NCBI GenBank assembly: GCA_039707655.1
Contig: CM077671.1
Location: 242,831,095-242,895,094, forward strand
Reading direction: 5' to 3'
DNA length: 64,000 nucleotides
Origin: Elymus sibiricus
Taxonomy: Eukaryota > Streptophyta > Magnoliopsida > Poales > Poaceae
Part shown: positions 58,036 through 64,000 of the stretch, piece after piece
Layout of the letters: every line of letters begins with the position of its first letter
Numbering within the stretch: the stretch's first letter is position 1
The notes under the pieces: model-generated
What the model saw: the letters and a program-made list of their open reading frames with translations, nothing else
The model's database searches: none
Told to the model about the DNA's origin: nothing
Translations under genes and position numbers: made by a program

Positions 58036-58218
58036 GGAATGGGAAGCAGGACAGGCGGCAGTCCAAGTCGTGGAAATGATGATGATGATGATGATGGCGA
58101 TGATGGCACCTATGGTGCGGGTGATCTGTATGGTGATGATGATTACTATGGTGATGATCCGTATGATAACTATGGTGGTCAGCCATATGATAACTACTAT
58201 GGTGATGATTGCTACTGA
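58036..58218 (+). other. Terminal acidic D/G/Y-rich exon of the TNPA-like gene
   Basis: Follows TTTCTTAG and stays open for 60 codons to TGA at 58216-58218. It reads GMGSRTGGSPSRGN, then an Asp run (GAT repeats) and YGDDDYYGDD/PYDNYYGDD-type repeats. Phase matches the donor at 56610. The other frame (a Met run from ATG) is a shadow. Low-complexity acidic and Tyr-rich tails may drive self-association or activation; this is inference. Confidence 0.7.
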
Positions 58219-58639
58219 GCAATATGATAACTCTGGCGATGATCGGATATAGATTTGATGATGTTCAAGTCATGCCAAACTGATGTTCAGCTAGATATTT
58301 GAAACACTTTAGCTTATGATTTTTTTATCTTAGTGGACAATTTAGCTTATGTAAAAAGTGATCCTTCTATGTTCTGCATTTGATATTTCCTAGATGGATG
58401 ATTCTGGTTAATGTGATTTTGATGCAACTCAACACTTTTTGGGGATATGCTAAATATAATATATGAACAATGGCGTGTGCCTGTGTATGAGATTTATTTG
58501 ATATATGCTAGTATTATGAAATATTGGCCATTGTACTTCTGATATAGCGTAACACCCCTTGGAGAAAGTAATGTATGAGAGGTGAGTAATGCCCTCGGGT
58601 ATACAATCAGCCAAAGGGGACTTCAGATTGTTAGTAAAT
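58219..58639 (+). other. 3' UTR and flank of the TNPA-like gene
   Basis: AT-rich, no ORF, runs into the right subterminal repeats. Confidence 0.5.
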
Positions 58640-59080
58640 ATATAAATTGACGGTGTTCACTTGCCCCTCAACTAAATTGATCCCCGAAGGGATGTGTGCA
58701 CTATCGGCCATTGTACTAACTGACGGTTTGGTTCTCCTCATAGTCGTGACTAACTCCGACGGTTCAAATATACCGTCGACTATTACGAACACTGACAGGA
58801 AGCAATAACCCTTGGACAATAAATACCTGATGGGAAACCGTCGGCTATACGCGTCGTCGGGATAGTGCAAGATAGCTGGTGGGCTTAACATGTCTGACGG
58901 CTCACCGTCGGCTTATAACCGTGGGCAAAGCTATTACCCGACCGTACCGTCGGCCATTGGTGTAATGGCCGTCGAAGCATAACCGACGGTAGATTGCCGA
59001 CGGTGTACCGTCGGTTTTAGTGTTATTCGACGGGGAACAAATATATCCGACGGTGAGTTCACCGTCGGAAATAAGGGGAT
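58640..59080 (-). repeat. CACTA right subterminal repeats (ACCGTCGG)
   Basis: About a dozen or more copies of ACCGTCGG or GACGGT variants in both orientations, densest at 58740-59070, mirroring the left end. Pairs in opposite orientation form small palindromes (for example around 58998-59015). Confidence 0.88.
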
Positions 59081-59091
59081 TTCTAGTAGTG
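59058..59091 (-). repeat. CACTA right terminal inverted repeat
   Basis: Reverse complement starts CACTACTAGAAATCCCC; 33 of 34 positions match the left end; followed by the ATC duplication at 59092-59094. Confidence 0.95.
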
Positions 59092-59094
59092 ATC

Positions 59095-62000
59095 GTCCTA
59101 CGAATGCGATAAGAGGAAAAACCTTGGAAGAACGTATCCTTACAAGGTTGGGCATCAGACGGTGAACTCAGGAAGATTACAAGAATTATTCCCCGATTTG
59201 CAACTCAGGGAATTCATTGAGAGCAATAAGCGATGGTACAAAAGTTTCAAACGGGTAGGCAATCATTTGATGCTTAATCTGAAGGCGAAAGGGGTTCATA
59301 GCAACGAGAATAAATATTGCGCCTGATATTAGAATAGATCACCCCTTGGACGGTGGCTCGGGAGTTACAAATGAAGCCAAGTGCAAAAGGATACTTTGGA
59401 ATCAAAGATGTACAGGAGAGTCAGGTTTCGATCCTGTGGAACTGAGGGTTTTGGGCCCACCATGTGGTTAGGAGCAGGAAGAGCGGTGACATCTTGCACG
59501 GTCACGGTAGGAAGGCATGTCAGAGGATAGCCTGTCAGCTATGTCGGCAACAACGTCGGAACCAAGGACGGGTAATGAAGAGAACCATTTTCCTGCTCGT
59601 TGAAACGAGGCGGACCAATAGGCAAAGTTCTCGTCCACCGGAGGTTACCGTAATGTTAACAACAATAGTAACGAGGTCTTACTGACAAAGTTGTACACCG
59701 AGGTGTTTTCATAAGCAGAGAATTATTCCTGCTTAGGTCATATAGATCAAGAAGGTTGAACAGAACAACGGAAAGGAAAATGTGATTTAGCACAAGTAGT
59801 AGGAGTATATCCTTCCCATGGACAAGCAGAACATGGCATACAGGGTAGGAGAGCAAGTACCCAGCCATTTAGACAAAGAGGAATGATCGTGACGTTACCC
59901 ATACAACGATGTTTGGATAACTGACCAAGAAACATTTAGCATTTATGCTTCCAATGTTCTTGTTGATGAGCAGGGTATCCTAGTCATGCTTCGAGGTAGC
60001 AATGATATGGCGTTTCAAGCAAGGGCCAGACCTTGGATACACAAATGATCCATCAGGAGCAACATATAAATAATGTTTTACAATTTCCTCCTGGAAGAAT
60101 GGCTAACCTTGCGCAAAAAGGAAACTATAATAATAGGTCCTCCAGCCAGGTGTGTTAGGCATGGCATCACCTTACTGGGTCATCAAAGGACCAATATTAT
60201 AACTCCTGGAAATATGTTCCAACCATCATGTCTGACCGAGATTCAGATCTGATTGGTGTCAGGATACCTCAGACTCAGGATGCCCGAGAAGAAAAGGTGC
60301 AACTCAAATCATCGAGATGACATAGTAAGATTCTCGGAAAATGAACTATGGAAGCGGGTTCCCGAAACAATAGTTTATCATTAAACCAAGGAGAGGATGA
60401 GGAGGTGGCTGATGGACTCCGCGACAATTCATCGAGAATTCCAAACGGATGGATTTCCACAATTATGTGAACAAGGAGATGACATTTGTCAGCTCAAATG
60501 ATATAATGTTGTATGATCGAGGAAAACATACATCATTAATCATTGGTTGAAAAGTGCGTCCGAAATATGACCTTAGGCAGCAAGATCAATGTTAGAGTGA
60601 CGATTCAATAACCAACAGCCTAAGAACGAACTGTCGATCGCTAACTTCAAAGCAATAGGGTTGCTAGAAGTTAGAATCAAAGCAGCATCGTTTGATGGTG
60701 AGAAGTATCACTATGCCAAGAATTTCTAAGAGGTGGAGCAATCCTCACAACATTCTCGACACAAAAAACAGTAATACTTCAGGGTAGAACATAACACAAG
60801 CTGGATAGCAAGTTGCATCCATATCATGGACAAATTTGCGATGAAAGGAAGTCAAGGAGGTTGTCGATGATAACAAAAATCATCGAGGGCAAGGAAGGTA
60901 TTTCTCATCAAGAACTCAGTTGACGTCTCAGAAGAAGTCAAATTGTGGACGATGGTCACGACACCTTTTGTCGAGAGTTTTCAAGAGAATGCAACCGAAC
61001 AACGGTGGCGTCAAGTAGGGGAATGACAACGTGGAAGGTTATAGGAACAACAGATAAGATGCCAGCTTAATATCGGGGTTGCTTTTCAAGACAAACAACA
61101 TGATGTTGAAAGCTCGACGTAAGCAATGCTCCCACTCTGAAGAATTTGCGCACCAGAGAAGGACGAGGTAGCACAGTCAAAGATAGTAAGACAAGGATGT
61201 AGCCGATAGTCTAGGAATGACCAGATTGACTTTGATATTCCCAGTAACAATTACAAGGGGTATTGAATTGCAGTGTGGAATAAATTTTCCAATCGGTGTT
61301 CTCGGTTGACAACAATCCCAGAACCCGTGGAGTGATTAAGACAAGGAAAATTATTACCTCATCAAAGTTAATAAGATGTAGTGCAAAGGCGTGATATCCT
61401 CGAGATACCAGAGGGTAAAACTCGAAGGTAGAACATGATAGAAGTAGAGCTGGGTCATTGACCTGCAACAGCAGATACTTTAACCTTGTCAAAAATTGAC
61501 GAGGCACCGGAATGAATTACTTTCGAATAAATTAATAAGGATAGCATGGTCGGAACCATAACTGCAATCGATCAAATTAAGGATACCGAAAGAATCATAC
61601 GGATGAATAATTATTTTGCAAGGAGCTTCCGAGACGGTCTACATCATTTCCATGGGCATGAACACAAGTTCAATGTCGACTCCCACTTCATCAATGTATA
61701 ACATTTCATTCATTTCTTGCTTTGGACGATGTTGTAGCGTTGAAAATTTATCTGGCAAAACTCCATAAGAGTATGACCCGTGAAAACTCTCGGGTCTACA
61801 CGGATTAGAGAAGGCATAGGGTCAACCCAGCGGGGCATCTTAGGACCAAATACCTCAAGCTTAAAAAGGATTAACACATGCTTGACAACAGAGCATGGCT
61901 GACCAAAGCATAGGATACAACTTATCAGAGGGAGTGGACACAATTTACCAATGGCATCATGCATCAGGGGAAGAACTCACAAGGATTTTGAATGTGAAGG

Positions 62001-62942
62001 ATGCTGTCGGATAACAATCCAACAATGGGTCTGACGATCCACAAAGGACCTGATGTGAGTATCGGTACTCAATCAGAGGGAGAAAGAATGCAAGGCATCA
62101 GATTATAGAACATCCAAATAATTCGATGCTTAATTAACCAAGGAATTAAGATTTCCAAATTGGTGTATCGGAAACAGATGTTCCGATCAAATACAAGTAA
62201 GATGAAAGGAGTTAGATGAGCAATCAATCAAGGTTGATTTGTTAAGAACCAACTCATGTTTGGAAAGGCGTCTGAGTCGGACGTATAATTTATGATAAAC
62301 AACTGATGACTGCGTGCATTCACACACAGGTTGAATCAATAAAATCAAATGAAAACCACAAAGGGTTTACTTAATTTTGTTAGACATATGGAATTAACTA
62401 TAATGCAAGCAGGTGAGAAAGGTCAAGAGCAAAAGGCTACTGAGGATTACGGAAAATCGAATAGCGTTTCAAAGAATTCTGTGAAACACAAGATCAACCG
62501 AGGAAGAACGAATCTCCGGTAAGATAATTCGATATACCTTGTAACAACAAGAGCAACTGGATATGAAAGTATGAGCGACAATTGCATGTAGTCATCCATA
62601 GAGGTTGACGGTGGAAGGGAATCGCAAAAGCAATGAGCACAAGTTCTCGGGAGAACATCGGAGAGTATCTTCGAAGCCTTCTGATGAATCGAGCCATCGT
62701 CTGAAATGAGGGGCTCTCCGGGAGGAGTAGTTACGAGAACCTAGAGTTAGAGTTAATAAAATCTTTAGCCCGAAAGAGGAGAGAGATCAGAACCCAGAGT
62801 AAGGATGAGGAATAAAAGATCCTAATACCACCCGATTGAGATGTGGGCCCGTAAGCCACACAACTATGTTAGTAAAAGTTTTTCAAGTACTAGACTCAAC
62901 TTCGGCCAAGGAGTTGGAAAGGGGGCTACCTACAGGCAGTCG
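59095..62942 (-). mobile_element. Non-coding internal domain of the LARD-like element
   Basis: About 3.85 kb with no open frame above 100 codons on either strand and no gag, protease, RT or integrase motif that I can find. Purine-rich on the plus strand with many GAAGG/GGAAG blocks. The lack of even degraded coding motifs, given LTRs only about 1% apart, suggests it was non-coding when inserted. Confidence 0.7.
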
Positions 62943-62954
62943 GCTCTGATACCA
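62943..62954 (-). other. Primer binding site (tRNA-Met) of the LARD-like element
   Basis: The plus strand GCTCTGATACCA is TGGTATCAGAGC on the minus strand, three bases inside the 5' LTR. This fixes the element's orientation as minus. Confidence 0.9.
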
Positions 62955-62957
62955 ACT

Positions 62958-64000
62958 TGTGACGCCCCCAAATTTTGACCGTACGCTAATCAAACACGCA
63001 ATGCGTACGACCAAGATTAGGGACTCACTGATCGATATCACAACACAACACTAGACACAAATTTAAGTCATACAGCTTCATATTACAAGCCAGGGGCCTC
63101 GAGGGCTCGAATACAAAGCTCGACAAGCACGAGTCAGCGGAAGCAAACAATATCTGAGTACAGACATAAGTTAAACAAGTTTTGCCTTAAGAAGGCTAGC
63201 ACAAACATAAGCAGCGGATCGAAAGAGGCGAGGCCTCCTGCCTGGGAACCTCCTAACTACTCCTGAGCGTCGGCACTCTCCACGTAGTAGTAGGCTCCAG
63301 CGGTGGTGTAGTAGTCATCTCCGGTGTACTCCATCTCCTGGGCTCCATCGTCTGAACGCAGAAACGTATCGAGGGGGAAAGAGAATGCAAAGCAGTAGTG
63401 AGTACTCATCCAAAGTACTCGCAAGACTGACATCAGAACTATGCTAAGTATGCATCAGTATCAAGGAATGGGGTTATATCTGGGCTGACTGCAGAAAGCA
63501 AGAATAGGGGGAAGGCCTAGTCCTATCGAAGACTAGCATCTTCAGCATCTTGCAGCATTACAAGAGAGTAGACTGGTATCTCAAATATAGTCATATTATT
63601 GTAGCAATTTTATTAAGTAACCACGCCCAGAGATTCTTCCTTGACTCCCTGCGAGGAAGCAATCCCGGAGCCAACATTCATTTCAAATTTAAATCACAGT
63701 TATAGTTGTATAAGGTCAAGGTACAACTCCAAGTCGTCCTGTTACCGTGGACACGGCTATTCGAATAGTTTATTCATCCCTGCAGGGGTGCACCGCATTT
63801 CCAACACGCATGATCACCTCCGGCCGGACACACTTTCCTGGGTCATGCCCGGCCTCGGGATAGCAGCACGTCGTCGCCCCACCTAGGCTCAACGAAGAGG
63901 CCAGCCCGCCGGTCTAAATCCTAAGCGCGCAGGGGTCATGGGCCCAATCACCCTTTGCACTCTTGCACGATGCGAAGGCGGCCGGAAGCAGACCTAGCAC
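62958..64000 (-). repeat. 5' LTR of the LARD-like element, partial
   Basis: 1043 bp matching 41047-42089 at about 98.8% by eye (about 12 substitutions, no indel noticed). About 3.1 kb more is expected beyond the window. Confidence 0.92.

Larger units (their letters stand above)
53977..58218 (+). pseudogene. TNPA-like (Transposase_24, Ptta/En/Spm family) gene with two premature stops
   Basis: Eight exons fit by GT-AG signs and phase: 53977-54167, 54249-54438, 55372-55749, 55840-55953, 56018-56329, 56400-56462, 56541-56609, 58036-58218 (1500 nt, 499 codons plus stop). Exon 1 is Ser/Lys/Thr-rich. Exons 2-5 carry the plant transposase domain (RDPSTVQGALVRQMYPPP, GISGAWLHTHKLHRG, AHGENWEEEHPDLDG). 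Exon 5 ends in a coiled coil (EDRLERENKNLQQEIKRLRG). Exon 8 is an acidic Asp/Gly/Tyr-rich tail. All introns after exon 2 are phase 0. Lesions: TAG at 55630-55632 (codon 214, in a position where Trp is likely) and TGA at 56577-56579 (codon 429). In En/Spm, TNPA binds the subterminal repeats and assists transposition; that role is inferred here. Confidence 0.82.
45395..59091 (+). mobile_element. CACTA (En/Spm-type) DNA transposon, 13.7 kb
   Basis: The terminal inverted repeat CACTACTAGAAATCCCC continues to 34 bp with one mismatch (45395-45428 versus 59091-59058). The 3-bp target duplication is ATC (45392-45394, 59092-59094). It carries both En/Spm-type genes in the usual order, TNP2-like transposase then TNPA-like protein, and dense subterminal repeats at both ends. 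Size and two-gene content make it a formerly autonomous copy. It is inserted in the internal domain of the LARD-like LTR element. Confidence 0.96.
41047..64000 (-). mobile_element. LARD-like LTR retrotransposon with 4.1-kb LTRs, cut by window edge
   Basis: The 3' LTR is 41047-45194 (TG...CA on both strands: TGTGACGCCCGGATAATT start on the minus strand, GGGGGCGTCACA end). The 5' LTR begins at 62958 and leaves the window. The primer site TGGTATCAGAGC (tRNA-Met) is at 62954-62943. The internal domain, after removing the CACTA, is about 4 kb (45195-45391 plus 59095-62957) and has no recognisable gag or pol; its longest open frames are under 100 codons. LTR over 4 kb, tRNA-Met priming and a non-coding internal domain near 4 kb fit the large retrotransposon derivative (LARD, Sukkula-like) type. 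About 12 differences in 1043 bp compared between LTRs (about 1.2%). Confidence 0.8.

Noticed and set aside
58001..58252. Met-rich ORF on the plus strand
   Set aside because: Shadow of the GAT-repeat exon; the frame in phase with the upstream exon gives the D/G/Y-rich tail instead.

Overview
The window reads as an intergenic, transposon-packed block of a Triticeae grass genome (wheat, Aegilops, barley or rye). The lineage call rests on a full-length Angela/WIS/BARE-type Copia element, Athila-like gypsy LTRs that begin TGATACGTCTCC, a CRM-like gypsy, a fragment of the LTR family that begins near TATAGGGGATCGCAACAG, Helitron 3' ends, a Stowaway MITE and an autonomous-type CACTA. I see one convincing host gene: a single-exon NDR1/HIN1-like (LEA_2) membrane protein on the minus strand at 30115-30741.

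Layout. 1-22254: a head-to-tail array of Athila-like gypsy units on the minus strand (LTR-internal-LTR-internal-LTR-internal), with LTRs at 2836-4448, 8980-10547 and 21541-22254. Each unit has a tRNA-Asp primer site and a gag or gag-protease coding region ending at a conserved KDDNT-stop; none has reverse transcriptase. A complete Angela-type Copia element (11661-20508, TSD TTGTC) sits in unit 3. 22255-about 27860: 3' part of a decayed CRM-like gypsy on the plus strand, apparently split by the array. 27870-28785: a gypsy LTR fragment. 28786-31616: the NHL gene and its flanks. 31617-33195: a GC-rich LINE-like insertion flanked by a 13-bp duplication. 33196-41046: a Helitron 3' end, microsatellites, a long degenerate CCATGGCAAA-type repeat field, a Stowaway MITE and a second Helitron 3' end. 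41047-64000 and beyond: a minus-strand LTR element with 4.1-kb LTRs, a tRNA-Met primer site and an apparently non-coding internal domain of about 4 kb (LARD-like), interrupted by a 13.7-kb CACTA (45395-59091, TSD ATC).

The CACTA carries both expected genes. The TNP2-type transposase (49195-53683) is interrupted by two homopolymer frameshifts and one nonsense codon. The TNPA/Transposase_24-type gene (53977-58218) can be assembled by eye into eight phase-consistent exons, ending in an acidic D/G/Y-rich exon, with only two premature stops. Dense ACCGTCGG/CCGACGGT subterminal repeats are the likely binding sites for the TNPA-like protein. A short exon-like captured fragment and a Harbinger-type MITE lie inside the CACTA.

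Relative order: CRM-like gypsy, then the Athila-like array, then Angela (LTRs about 2.5% different by eye). Independently on the right: Helitron, then the LARD-like element (about 1.2% over 1.04 kb), then CACTA. All assignments come from reading the sequence; family names are from knowledge of these lineages, not from a search.
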